Shown here: piece by piece, positions 45,509-55,620 of the stretch | Numbering within the stretch: position 1 is the first letter of the stretch | Layout of the letters: each line of letters starts with the position of its first letter | Source of the DNA: Trichopria drosophilae | Taxonomy: Eukaryota; Arthropoda; Insecta; Hymenoptera; Diapriidae | Reading direction: 5' to 3' | NCBI GenBank assembly: GCA_030407085.1 | Contig: CM059584.1 | Span: 59,783,501-59,847,500 of the forward strand | Length of the DNA: 64,000 bases | Notes under the pieces: generated by a model | Told to the model about the DNA's origin: nothing | Databases searched by the model: none | Seen by the model: the letters and a program-made list of their open reading frames with translations, nothing else | Made by a program: the position numbers and the translations under genes

Positions 45509-46471
45509 CTACCTGAGCGTACCGTAGACCTTACGTGACATTTCGGCTACCTGACCACGCCACGATAAACTACTATCAATGATCACTCCCAGATTTGTTA
45601 CATTATTTGACCAACATATATCTTGGCCCCTGACTGACAGTTTCGGGATAATGTGTAGATCAATCGCTTTGACTGCTCTTTCTGTTCCGACAATTATAGC
45701 TTTTGTTTTAGTGACATTTATTGTAAGGTAATTAGCTAGTGTACAATTTACAAACCGATCGACATCGTTGTTGATCATGCTAATGCCATCTTCAAGCTGA
45801 TCTGGTTTACATTGCAGCATTATTTGTATATCATCAGCAAAGATACTATGACGCGTAGATTTTAACACTGATGGAAGATCATTAATGTAGATTGAGAAAA
45901 GTAGAGGGCCTAGAACTGACCCTTCCGGTACTCCGGAAGTGAGAGTGAACCACTCCGATTTTTGACCATCACGTCCCAATACACATTGCTGACGATTAGA
46001 CAAATAAGACCCAAACCATGCAATGGCAGTGTTAGAAAGGTTTGCTTCACGAAGCTTAGCCAGCAAAAGAGAATGGTTAACCGTATCAAACGCTTGGCTG
46101 AAGTCAAAAAGGACTACAATACTAACCATACCGTCATTCATACCAACGCATATCTCACCCGTAACATTTAAGAGTGCTGTCTGGGTACTGCAACCACGTT
46201 TGAAACCCGATTGATATTGGTCAAACCACTTATTTTCATTAAGAAAAGCAGTTATTTGTTCATGTGCGATGCGCTCAAGAATTTTAGAAGATGCACAAAG
46301 TATTGATATGAACCTATAATGCGATGAGTTTGATGGTGCGTTTACTTTATTCAGAGGTAAAAGTAGAGCTTTTTTCCACAGTGATGGAAATACTGATGAT
46401 TGAAATGAACAATTAAAGATGTCAAGAAGATATGCAAATATCGCGGGCATAGCTTTCATCAAGAAACTCAT
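45509..46471 (-). pseudogene. LINE 3 reverse transcriptase
   Basis: A 320-residue frame. Finger motifs WKKALLLPLNKVNAPSNSSH and YRFISIL lead to FDFSQAFDTVNHSLLLAKL (first catalytic D), then GVPEGSVLGPLLFSIYINDL and HSIFADDIQI (YADD-like box with Phe), then LTINVTKTKAIIVGT and the thumb. The catalytic acids are intact, although the usual GVPQGS Gln is Glu. Upstream register is interrupted by the MITE at 46487. Confidence 0.88.
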
Positions 46472-46486
46472 AGGAAGCTCATCAAT

Positions 46487-47334
46487 TCGCTTCGTGCATG
46501 GCGATGGAGGGGATATCGAAATCGACGGCAGCGCTCAGCGTGGAGATTTCTGACAACTCGCATCTGCAACGTCAGAGCTTTTCCATTAAAGTCAATGTAA
46601 AAATGCTCTAATTAATTCGTTAATTTGAGATGTTTTAAAGTTTATTTCGATCTTTGTTAAGTGTTGCAAGTAAGTTTTATGGTTTAAAGAACCATTTGAA
46701 AGGGTTCATTTTATTATACTTTGCAAAAAAAATGATTACTCCGAGTTCGAAATTGTATAGAATACAATTCATTATTCAGTTGAAATATATTTATATTTAT
46801 GTATGTATTGTAATTTTCCATTATTAGTAATTTAGTTAATACATAAACATGGTATTTTTCTTATTTCTAATGTAACTTTGTACGGTGGAAGAGTCACTGA
46901 CGTTTGCCGAATTATACAGGAATGAATTAATTTATGCTCTGTACATATTCCAAATACTTCTTCTACACGAACTTACCTATCCTACAGCCAAATTTTGTCC
47001 CTTTTCTATACTTACTGGATTAAAGTTTATTGAGTTTGTGATTGATTCAAACCCAGTTCCGATAATCGTATTCAATTCAGCCCCTTAACCTCGATGTGTC
47101 CAACTCAAAATGATTCGAATTAAAAAAGTATAATATTTTGTTACAAACAAAAATGTACAAAATTTGGCCCGAATTTCAAACAATATACTCAAAGTACTAA
47201 TGCTTTTGAAAACCCGCAGAAAATTAAAAAAAAAATAAATATTTCACTTTCTCATATCACTCTCTATACAAATTGCAGATGCGAGTTGTCAAAATTCACC
47301 ACCAGGCGGCGTGGCCGGCGTCTTGCACTAAGCG
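46487..47334. mobile_element. 848-bp MITE inserted in LINE 3 ORF2
   Basis: Left end TCGCTTCGTGCATGGCGATG and right end (inverted) CGCTTAGTGCAAGACGCCGG are similar. A strong second inverted match TGACAACTCGCATCTGCA lies at 46551 and 47271-47290, so the TIRs span about 80 bp. AAT flanks both sides (46484-46486 and 47335-47337). Removing the element and one AAT makes the LINE frame continuous across the site. No transposase; a 67-codon frame at 46885 is not supported. Confidence 0.82.
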
Positions 47335-47337
47335 AAT

Positions 47338-47571
47338 ACCCTTAGCATCAGTCTGAACGCGGCGAATATGATTAAAAAGAAGCTCCGGAGTAATGTAACT
47401 AAAGAATAGACGGGCGTCACTAAAATTGTCATGAGCAAAGGAAGCAGGTACATTATCGGGCAAGGAACTGACAGCAGGAAAAAATGAGGCAGTGAATAGA
47501 GCAAGTTCATTAACTGAGCAGCATAGTTCCATATGATGGACTGATGAGCTAACCAGGCCCATCTTGCGCAA
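47338..47571 (-). pseudogene. LINE 3 ORF2 linker between endonuclease and RT
   Basis: The frame includes MGLVSSSVHHMELCCSVNEL, LPDNVPASFAHDNF and FNHIRRVQTDAKGI, the usual pre-RT linker of CR1-type elements. It is separated from the endonuclease frame by a stop near 47600 and from RT by the MITE. Confidence 0.7.
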
Positions 47572-47604
47572 TTCGTGCCATAAAATTTTCGGATTTTTTA
47601 GATT

Positions 47605-48729
47605 TCAGAGCTTATGACGATAGTAATTATCACGGGCTGTAATAAATGCATTTTTGTACTGACTGCGAGCTTGTTTTTTAGGCAGTTTGAGAGAGACATC
47701 TCGGGTTCTGCGATAAATTCTTAGAAGACCATCACGTTTCTTCTTCAATTCCCGTAATTCATAAGTGAGCCATGGAATAGGTTGATGTTTAGGGTGGAAG
47801 GTGCATAATGGAGCGTGTGTATTCAAAATATTTAATAGCTTAAGGCTGTAAAAGTCGCATTTTGCATCAGCATCACACGAATTAATGAAATCAGTCCAAT
47901 TTAAGTTGTCTATATAATTAAAAACGGCGTTAACATTAATATTATTCAGATTCCGGCATGATATACTACTAGCGAATGATCGGGGGCTAGTAGCACGATA
48001 TTCGATAGCTATCAATTCGTGACCTCCGACAAATGGTACAATGGACTGATCAGACGAAATGATATTGTCAAGTTGTGAAACTAAGCAATGGTCAATCCAT
48101 GTATCAGCACGGTAGCTATGGTGAGTCGGATCATACGGAACAATCTCAAGATTATTAGCTACGACAAACTGACGTAAGTACACAGAAGATGAAGTGTTTT
48201 TATTAAGGTCTATGTTGAGGTCACCAAAAAAAATTATATCGCTATAAGCCTGACCAATCAACTGCAGAGAATCTTCAAATTCGTCGAGCATTGTTATATT
48301 CGGTGCGCGATAAATTACGGACAGGAGTAGTGGGGTTGAGTGTTGGTATTTTAGTTCTAACGGAATGAATTCAGGATTATCCAAATTATTGGTAGAATGA
48401 GCAATAACTTTACATGTAAACGAATTATGAATATAAGCAGCAACACCTCCACCACGCTTATCCTGTCTATTATGACGTATCAAATTATAATTGTCCATAC
48501 CATAAAACTTATTAAGATGTTGAGTATTAAACCACGTTTCAGTAATTAAAATAACATGATAAAAATTATGTTTGAAGTAATCTCTAAAAGAATCTATTTT
48601 ATACTGTGAAACTAACGACTGAACATTTATGTGACAAACTTTAAGCGAATTATTAATTAAAAATGACGAAGTTGACGAAGAAGTTGAAGTACCATTCCTC
48701 GAAGTTGAGACAGTAGATGGGCCAAGCAC
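47605..48729 (-). CDS. LINE 3 ORF2 endonuclease (APE type)
   Basis: A 374-residue open frame. The APE endonuclease domain begins LKVCHINVQSLVSQYKID (N motif), then ILITETWFNTQHLNKF (E), RGGGVAAYIHN, LLSVIYRAPN, IIFFGDLNIDLNKNTSS (GDxN), THHSYRADTWIDHCLV (SxxxxxxxD) and the final VGGHELIAIEY (H). All canonical active-site motifs are visible, making this the best preserved part of the LINE. The domain nicks target DNA to prime reverse transcription. Confidence 0.88.
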   Translation of the reverse strand: MLGPSTVSTSRNGTSTSSSTSSFLINNSLKVCHINVQSLVSQYKIDSFRDYFKHNFYHVILITETWFNTQHLNKFYGMDNYNLIRHNRQDKRGGGVAAYIHNSFTCKVIAHSTNNLDNPEFIPLELKYQHSTPLLLSVIYRAPNITMLDEFEDSLQLIGQAYSDIIFFGDLNIDLNKNTSSSVYLRQFVVANNLEIVPYDPTHHSYRADTWIDHCLVSQLDNIISSDQSIVPFVGGHELIAIEYRATSPRSFASSISCRNLNNINVNAVFNYIDNLNWTDFINSCDADAKCDFYSLKLLNILNTHAPLCTFHPKHQPIPWLTYELRELKKKRDGLLRIYRRTRDVSLKLPKKQARSQYKNAFITARDNYYRHKL

Positions 48730-48774
48730 AAACCGTCAATTTGATGCGCTGAGGATCTTCTTCATTCAAGATCA

Positions 48775-49239
48775 TTACAGAGGTTTTCCATTATCGGGTC
48801 GAAAATGAACGATGCCTTGGTATAAGTAGCATCTCTTGGTGGGTTGGCCACGGCACATTAACCTTCCTTTTTTTAATAAGTCAAAAGTTTCCGGTGGTAG
48901 ACTTTCAATTATAAATATCTTCGTTTTAGGTAACGACGTATCAATAGAGTTCGAGTATAAAGCTTTTTTAGCTACCATGCCCTTGATTATGTCAGTGCGA
49001 ATTCTTGGAGCAGCAACTCTGACATATACAGATCTAGGACGACTGTTCACTGCAGAAGAGCTGTGTGGTTCCTGAGTATCAGTTGATGTAGTAGCATTTG
49101 AAATATTTATATTATTACGATGTGGTAGACGGTAAGCATCGATAATATCACGAGTTTCCATAGTTACATTTAGTTCCTGTGAAATTTTCATCATAATTCC
49201 ACGTAAATCCTCATTTGCTGCTTCCACTAATCCACTCAC
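48775..49239 (-). pseudogene. LINE 3 ORF1, C-terminal domain
   Basis: A 154-residue frame with MMKISQELNVTMETRDIIDA, YRLPHRNN, SVYVRVAAPRIRTDIIKGMV, AKKALYSNS, then KTKIFIIESLPPETFDLLKK and YQGIVHFRPDNG. This fold (an RRM-like region joined to a basic C-terminus, followed by ORF2) is common in ORF1 of CR1/jockey elements and in many insect LINE ORF1 proteins annotated as uncharacterised. A frame break near 49240 separates it from the coiled coil. Confidence 0.7.
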
Positions 49240-49745
49240 CAGAAGGTCACAGTTTTTCTGGTAATGTAACCAGATCGAGCTCTTTCAATTTCCAACTGCT
49301 GTCGAAGTGTATCGATATTATTTAAATTTTTGGCAACGTCTGATTCTAATTTACCGACCCTCGATGATATTGCTAAAGCCTTATCTAATGTTTCATTGAG
49401 TGATAAATAATTAAGTTTATACTCAGCATAAAAAGCCTGAAAATCCGTATGTTCTGGCTGAGGTGCAATTCAAGAGGCGCAACCAGACCGCAATAATCGT
49501 GTTTGCGCCAAAACAGATGTCGTTTTGCGCTTCTTATTCTTTGTTTTTGCAGCAATGCAGCAAACAAGTTGCCCGGCAGAGGTAGATTCGAATTCATTCG
49601 AGCAGGATTGACAGTAGTCTTTCCTGCATGCAATGCATGTAACTTTTTGCCTCTCAGGGGTAGCAATTTTGCACGAGATGCACGTCGAAGCCATCGTAGC
49701 TGACAACATTAATTTTAAATTGTTAACTTTCGCACGAGCTGTCAA
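49240..49745 (-). pseudogene. LINE 3 ORF1, PHD-like finger and coiled coil
   Basis: The 49745-49470 frame contains STCISCKIATPERQKVTCIA followed by CRKDYCQSC, a PHD-like C4HC3-type zinc finger usual at the N-terminus of CR1-group ORF1. A second register (about 49440-49250) encodes a heptad-rich stretch (LNETLDKALAISSRVGKLES, DVAKNLNN, LRQQLE) expected to trimerise ORF1. A frameshift near 49400-49470 splits finger and coil. Confidence 0.72.
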
Positions 49746-49800
49746 AATTTATGCCAGAAACAAGACTTTTATCGTGTTCTTCTTCGAAAGAGTTTCTAGA

Positions 49801-50286
49801 TAAATACCGTATTGGAGGGGGCTCTCCGAGTCCCGGTGAACCGCACGCGCCGATCTAAGGCGCACCCAGCAATTAGTATGTGTGACACCGACACAGTTAC
49901 ATGTACCAACAGATCAAACACTCTATATACTGGCAATGTTTAGTCAACACATACAATATTGTTAAATGTTGATATCACGATTTCTGCGCCTGCGTTCATG
50001 TAGATCCAAAGAAAATAAATCGGTGCCAGAACGTTCCACAGATTAACGAAAGTTATCAACACAAATAATCCACTTTTTGCTCCAATAACGCATAAAACAC
50101 ACCTCAAAATGCATCCAGCTCTCGGCACCCGTACTAGACGAATTTCATCGGACGAGATTAAGCACCGAAACTTTCAAACACGCAATAAATTTCTACTTTC
50201 TTCTAAGCTCAGAAATATGCGACCGCCACGAGTGACAGTTGACGGTGGTATTGTTTATATATACATAAACATGCAAAAACATATAT
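49801..50286. other. No gene recognised
   Basis: May include the LINE 3 5' UTR. It contains TA-rich sequence (about 50255-50286) next to the foldback terminus. Confidence 0.4.
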
Positions 50287-50573
50287 CGGGCATTCCACGT
50301 CAACCGGATCACTTGGCTGGCCAAAATTCATTACCGCCAAAAAAATTGTTTCAGGGCTTAAAATTTAGCTCAGTATATCTACTTTTAATTTCCGTGTGGT
50401 ATTTTTGAAAATTCAAAATGGCGGCTCCAATACGGTGCTTAAAAAGACCACACTTTTGAAAACGAGAGTAAAAACCTTTCATACAGTTTTTTGTGCCCAA
50501 GAAAAATACCATTTTAGAATTTAGTTCTTTGTTATTGGATGCTAAAATTACGAATCTCGTATCAGAATTTTGA

Positions 50574-51300
50574 AATTCAAAATGGCGGATCCAATATGGC
50601 GGATGAATTTGTAAAAAGTGATCGGATGTTGCTGAAACTTGTTTCTCGGGGGTTCTCGGGGTCGCAGAATACGATTCTGATATTAGATTTTAAAAATTCA
50701 AAATGGCGGTTCCAATATGGCGGATGAAATTGTAAAAAGTGATCGGATGTTGCTGAAACTTGTTTGTCGGGGGTTTTCGGGGTCGCAAAATACGATTCTG
50801 ATGTTACATTTTAAAAATTCAAAATGCCGGATCCAATATGGCGGATGAATTTGTAAAAAGTGATCGGATGTTGCTGAAACTTGTTTCTCGGGGGTTTTCG
50901 GGGTCGCACAATACGATTCTGATGTTAGATTTTAAAAATTCAAAATGGCGGATCCAATATGGCGGATGAATTTGTAAAAAGTGATCGGATGTTGCTGAAA
51001 CTTGTTTCTCGGGGGTTCTCGGGGTCGCAGAATACGATTCTGATGTTAGATTTTAAAAATTCAAAATGGCAGATCCAATATGGCCAATGAATTTTTAAAA
51101 AGTGATCGGATGTTGCTGAAATTTGTTTCTCTGGGGGTTTTTGGGGTCGCAGAATACGATTCTGAACTTAAATTTTAAAGATTCAAAATGGCGGATCCAA
51201 TGTGGCGGATGAATTTTTAAAAAGTGATTGGGCATGGTTGAAACTTGTTCCTCGGGGAGTTTTGGGGTCGTACAATACGAATCTGGTGGATGACAAAGCT
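50574..51300 (+). repeat. 121-bp tandem array, left arm
   Basis: Six units start ATTCAAAATGGCGG at about 50574, 50695, 50816, 50937, 51058 and 51180. Each carries two ATGGCGGAT-type strings, GTGATCGGATGTTGCTGAAA and GGGGTCGCAGAATACGATTC. Inter-unit identity is high (a few differences), suggesting recent homogenisation. Confidence 0.9.
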
Positions 51301-51682
51301 AAATTAAAAATTGTATAGTACCAAAATAATGTCGAAAATCGGTTAAACATTGAATAGCTTACCTCTAGTAGGGGTATAGTGTTATAATATGAGTATGAAC
51401 ACAAGTCGTTTAATGAATTATTGCAACCTTCGGATTTAAGAAGTTACGACCTCTGAACCGTATATGTAACAGCTGTTGCCATCGCCAGGAGGCACTATTA
51501 CCCGTAAAGTCAGATTGTCGTGGTTCTCTTCCGACATTTCCCGCAGCTCTTGAAGTGATGTTGATTTTGTATCGTCAATTCGGAGCGAGTTTCGTTTTCG
51601 ATGCAGATGCATCTAAAAATCATGCCCTTCTTAGCTTTACCCAGGATGAACGAAGCGGACGTGATAGGGTTCTCATCCCATT

Positions 51683-51808
51683 GAGGTGCTTTTTGAAAGT
51701 GAGTCCCCTTGCCTCTCACGAATTGGGGTGCTTTTTGAAAGTGAGTCCCCTTGCCTCTCACGAATTGGGGTGCTTTTTGGAAGTGAGTCCCCTTGCCTCT
51801 CACAAAAG
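51683..51808 (+). repeat. 42-bp tandem repeat, three units
   Basis: Three nearly identical 42-bp units with GGTGCTTTTTGAAAGTGAGT and CCCCTTGCCTCTCAC. The period is a multiple of three, so both strands stay open, but no protein is implied. Confidence 0.9.
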
Positions 51809-51968
51809 GAAGAATCATATTAATCATATAATTTAAAAAAGGAAAAAGTAATCGAACATTGTCATAAGCTCTGAAAAACCCGTCTGCTAAAGGTTTACAA
51901 TAAAAATCATTTCTGGATTTCTTAAATATTTAATAGCAGTCAATAATGGTAAAAATAATAGCAATATC

Positions 51969-52022
51969 AATAAGAATCTTAATCTTCCAAAAAGGAACAA
52001 GTTTCAACAACGCCCAATCACT
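51969..52022 (+). repeat. 54-bp direct repeat, left of captured fragment
   Basis: An identical 54-base block occurs at 52388-52441. It begins AATAAGAATCTTAATCTTCC and is itself part of an arm-type unit (the AACAAGTTTCAACAACGCCC portion resembles the 121-bp unit). Confidence 0.88.
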
Positions 52023-52387
52023 CATGATACATCTGCCGTGTATGTAATGCAACAAACTATTATTTCTGAAATAAAAAAAGTGTGCCCACGCGTACAACAT
52101 GTAATTTATGCTACCGATGGTGCGGTACAACATTATAAAAATAGATTCCAAATGAGTAATCTCATGTATCACAAAATCGATTTCGGCATTAAAGCTGAAT
52201 GGCATTTTCATGCGACAGCGCATGGAAAAGGAGCATGCGATGGTATCGGCGCGACTTTAAAAAGGAAAGCAACGCGTGCTAGTCTTCAGGCCGAACAACA
52301 TCTGCGTCTGCGTCATACCACCAAATTTTAAAAGCTTAATTGATGCCGCACATTCGAACGAATGGACTGAAGATTTGGCATATTCCA
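52023..52387 (+). pseudogene. Captured fragment of an uncharacterised multicopy arthropod gene
   Basis: A 97-codon frame (52038-52331) reads into VYVMQQTIISEIKKVCPRVQ and then VIYATDGAVQHYKNRFQMSN, EWHFHATAHGKGACDGIGAT, LKRKATRASLQ. I recall this D-G...YKNRF...HF.AT.HGKG..DG.G pattern from uncharacterised multicopy proteins of insects and other invertebrates, with spaced acidic and histidine residues that may be nuclease or transposase-like, but I cannot name the family. It lacks both ends and is followed by stops. Position between exact 54-bp repeats inside a foldback indicates transduplication or template-switch capture. Confidence 0.6.
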
Positions 52388-52441
52388 AATAAGAATCTTA
52401 ATCTTCCAAAAAGGAACAAGTTTCAACAACGCCCAATCACT
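52388..52441 (+). repeat. 54-bp direct repeat, right of captured fragment
   Basis: Exact copy of 51969-52022. Confidence 0.88.
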
Positions 52442-53205
52442 TTTCAATAATTCATCCGCCATATTGGATCCACCAATTTGAATCTTTAAAATCTAAGTTC
52501 AGAATCGTATTCTGCGACCCCAAAAACCCCCAAGAAACAAGTTTCAGCAACATCCGTTCACTTCTTAAAAATTCATCCGCCACATTGGATCCGCCATTTT
52601 GAATCTTTAAAATTTAAGTTCAGAATCGTATTCTGCGACCCCAAAAACCCCCAGAGAAACAAATTTCAGCAACATCCGATCACTTTTTAAAAATTCATTG
52701 GCCATATTGGATTTGCCATTTTGAATTTTTAAAATCTAAGTTCAGAATCGTATTTTGGGACCCCGAAAACCCCCGAGAAACAAGTTTAAGCAACATCCGT
52801 TCACTTCTAAAAAATTCATCCGCCATATTGAATCTGCCATTTTGAATCTTTAAAATCTAAGTTCAGAATCGTATTCTGTGACCCCGAAAACCCCCGAGAA
52901 ACAAGTTTCAGCAACATCCGTTCACTTCTTAAAAATTCATCCGCCATTTTGAATCTTTAAAATCTAAGTTCAGAATCGTATTCCGCGACCACGAAAACCC
53001 CCGAGAAACAAGATTCAGCAACATCCGATCACTTTAACAAATTCATCCGCCATATTGGATCCGTCATTCTGAATTTTTAAAATCTAACATCAGAATCGTA
53101 TTCTGCGACCCCGAAAACCCCCGAGAAACAAGTTTCAGCAACATCCGATCACTTATTACCAATTCTTCCGCCATATTGGATCCGCCATTTTGAATTTCAA
53201 AATTC
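52442..53205 (-). repeat. 121-bp tandem array, right arm
   Basis: About six to seven units in inverse orientation to the left array, with GAAACAAGTTTCAGCAACAT and ATCCGCCATATTGGATCCGC strings. Units are more diverged and one is shortened (about 52920-52960). Confidence 0.88.
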
Positions 53206-53591
53206 TAATACGAGATTCTTAATTGGAGCATCCAATAACAAAGAACTAAATTCTAAAATGGTATTTTTCTTAGGCACAAAAAACTGTATGAAAGGTTTTT
53301 ACTCTCGTTTTCGAAAGTGTGGTCTTTTTAAGCACCGTATTGGAGCCGCCATTTTGAATTTTCAAAAAACCACACGGAAATTAAAAGTAGATATACTGAG
53401 CTAAATTTTAAGCCCTGAAACAATTTTTTTGGCTGTAATGAATTTTGGCCAGCCAAGTGATCCGGTTGACGTGGAATGCCCGAATATATATATATATGTA
53501 TATATCTTGTTTTCATTTGTCCGATATTCATGATGTACCTTCATTCTTTTGCCTTGTGTTGACAAGTTACGAGGTTAATATTTATATAAAG

Positions 53592-54228
53592 ATGAGTTCC
53601 GATAGCACATTTTCAGTATATTATGATTCGGATGAAAGTTTGAATCGTAAAATTTCAAGATTGAAAAGAAAATTGAAAAAACACGAGAGAAAAATATATA
53701 GGAAAAGAAATCGTCGTGAACCTACACCACGGCGCTATTACGATTATAAAAGAGATCGTTTTGACAGAGCAAAATATGACCGTAAGTGTATTTGTAAATA
53801 AATTTGGCTTATTTCTAAAGGACGACAAACCTTAGATAAAACTAAGGGATGAATAATCATCTTGTCAAAGGTCCTTTAGATTCCTCCAAAGGTGTAGTAA
53901 CTGTTGTTTCTGAAATAATCTTCAAAGGTGAAGAAAACAGTAAAGCCAGGGCACGTAAAGGTTTGAAGTTTTGAAAAAGTCTGAGTTAACTTGTTGGTTC
54001 CTTACAGACTTAATTTGGTGTCATTTGTAAATAATTCTTTGTTTTCAAAGAGTATTCTACTCCAATATCTATAAAGATTATAGGACTTCATAATGTTTTT
54101 TATAGGTTATAATTCGCCTGAATCAACCGAGTCAGATACAGAACGTAAAGACATTGGACATGAGAAATCGGACGAAGAAAAAAATTCTTAGTCCATAACA
54201 AAGGTCTACAAAAAAGAGGGTCTTGAAT
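53592..54228 (+). pseudogene. DIRS-like gag, 5' part with probable intron
   Basis: The frame MSSDSTFSVYYDSDESLNRK continues with a heptad-like basic stretch (KISRLKRKLKKHERKIYRKR) to RAKYDR. A good donor (CCGTAAGT) lies at about 53780 and an acceptor (TTTTTTATAG) ends near 54103, after which SPESTESDTERKDIGHEKSD continues the acidic/basic composition. The piece ends at a stop before the MITE. Splicing is inferred from signals only; a frameshift is the alternative. Confidence 0.45.
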
Positions 54229-54957
54229 GTTGTTGGGAAGCTGTGGATCATTATTTCCAACGTAATTGTAAGCGTAGAATCTTAACTCGAAGTCAGAATT
54301 GGCCCATCACGTCAGGTTTTTGAGATATTTGAGGTCATGTACTCTAAAAACGCGTTTTTTTGCTATGTTTGAGATTAGGTACTAGTAGTAGTGTACTAGT
54401 TGTATCTTTTAGTACCACCCTTACCCTTCAAAATGAAGACTTTATTCGATCACCTAAGATTTTTTCTTACAAAGTTACGGCCATTTTAAAAATACGAGAT
54501 ATATTCCATTAACGTTATCAAAAAAACGGTCACAACACTGAAACGTGATTTTAGTTATTAGTATCCATATTTTATGTAGTTGTTTATATTTATATAGGTT
54601 TCATGACATTGAATTTGACCTTGAGATTGTTCTCCAATAGCATTTCAAGATAAATTTGTTTACATGTATATGACATGTAATTTCAAATTGGCGTAACTTG
54701 GTGAAGAAAAGTCGAAATGGAATTCTGCGCATCCCATATTAGAGAAAAAGAGTAGTATCACATGATCCAATGAAAGGAAAAACCCCTACAAATGTTGTGT
54801 CTTCTGTACATGACCTCAAAAAATAGCAAATAAACGCGTTTTTCTAGCAAATAACCTCAAATATCTCAAAATCCTGACGTGATGGGCCACTTCTGACTTC
54901 TGATTCTGATTCTACGCACAAAATTACGTCGGAAATGACCCACAGCTTCCCAACAAC
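54229..54957. mobile_element. 729-bp MITE in the DIRS-like gag
   Basis: GTTGTTGGGAAGCTGTGG at 54229 mirrors CCACAGCTTCCCAACAAC ending at 54957. The arms continue through CGTAGAATC and GGCCCATCACGTCAGG/CCTGACGTGATGGGCC. No ORF of interest and no obvious target duplication. gag-like sequence continues on both sides. Confidence 0.78.
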
Positions 54958-55606
54958 AAAACCATGTTGACCTGTGTAATGCTCCTGATGAATCCGCAGT
55001 TTTAGAAAATTCAGAAATAACGGAGACTAAGAATATTTCCCTGAGTTCGGAAATTTTAGAAGCACTTGGGGACATTTCAAAAGAAGAAGATCGATGGACA
55101 AACGGAATTCAGGACGAGGTTACTATTCGATTCGAGGAAGTGGTAAAAAATGGTTTAAGTGAAAAAATGCTTACAGAATTAACCAACAAATACAGACCAC
55201 CGGTAAACTGTTTTTATAGCCTCCAAAACTTAATGGCGAAATTAAAGCTTTATTACCGGAAGTGGCAATTGGCAGTGATAAGCGTTTATCAAATAAACAA
55301 ACAATTTTAGCAGTAGTTTTAACAGCTATTGGAAAAATTGCTACAAAATATAGTAAAGACACAAATGAGGATTTGCAAATTTTGAAATATGTTAGTGATG
55401 CGGATCGTTGCATTGCACATTGTTTTCATGAAGAATCTGTTACAAGAAAGATGATCATAACCAAGAAAATAAACCCATCTTTGCGAGAGACATTGGCTAA
55501 ATCTCAACCAGACGAGTTTCTTTTTGGATCAAGTCTCGAAGAGCAAATTAAGACTGCAAACAATTTTGAACGGACTAAACAAAATTTAAAAACAAAAAAT
55601 GTTTAA
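54958..55606 (+). pseudogene. DIRS-like gag, 3' part
   Basis: After the MITE, one frame encodes SLSSEILEALGDISKEEDRW and VTIRFEEVVKNGLSEKML up to about 55210. A second register from about 55215 to 55606 encodes LPEVAIGSDKRLSNKQTILA, LKYVSDADRCIAHCFHEESV and PDEFLFGSSLEEQIKTANNF. Helix-rich, acidic/basic gag segments of this type precede RT in DIRS elements. A frameshift near 55210 divides it. Confidence 0.55.
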
Positions 55607-55620
55607 AAGAATTAGGATCA

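Larger units (their letters stand above)
44703..49800 (-). mobile_element. CR1-like LINE (LINE 3), near full length, split by a MITE
   Basis: On -, ORF1 (PHD-like finger, coiled coil, C-terminal domain) at about 49745-48775 is followed by ORF2 (endonuclease, RT, C-terminal domain) at 48729-44959. An A/T-rich 3' UTR then ends in a TACTACTTACTACTACTTAC repeat at about 44703-44735. The order and motifs fit the CR1/L2/Daphne group. ORF2 has an in-frame stop near 45500 and a frameshift near 45215, and is interrupted at 46487-47334. The 5' boundary is approximate. Confidence 0.87.
50287..53482. mobile_element. Foldback element with 121-bp tandem arms and captured gene fragment
   Basis: CGGGCATTCCACGTCAACCG at 50287 is mirrored by CGGTTGACGTGGAATGCCCG ending at 53482. 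Each side begins with about 290 bp of unique arm, followed by a tandem array of roughly 121-bp units in opposite orientations (50574-51300 and 52441-53205). The centre (51300-52440) is not palindromic and holds a 42-bp repeat and a gene fragment between 54-bp direct repeats. Flanks are TA-rich on both sides. No transposase. A shorter relative lies at 20001-20327. Confidence 0.87.

Noticed and set aside
51510..51827. ORF with a 14-residue peptide repeated three times
   Set aside because: It follows from a 42-bp DNA repeat; both strands are open and the rest of the frame is unremarkable.
51930..52223. 97-codon - ORF
   Set aside because: Antisense shadow of the captured gene fragment on +.
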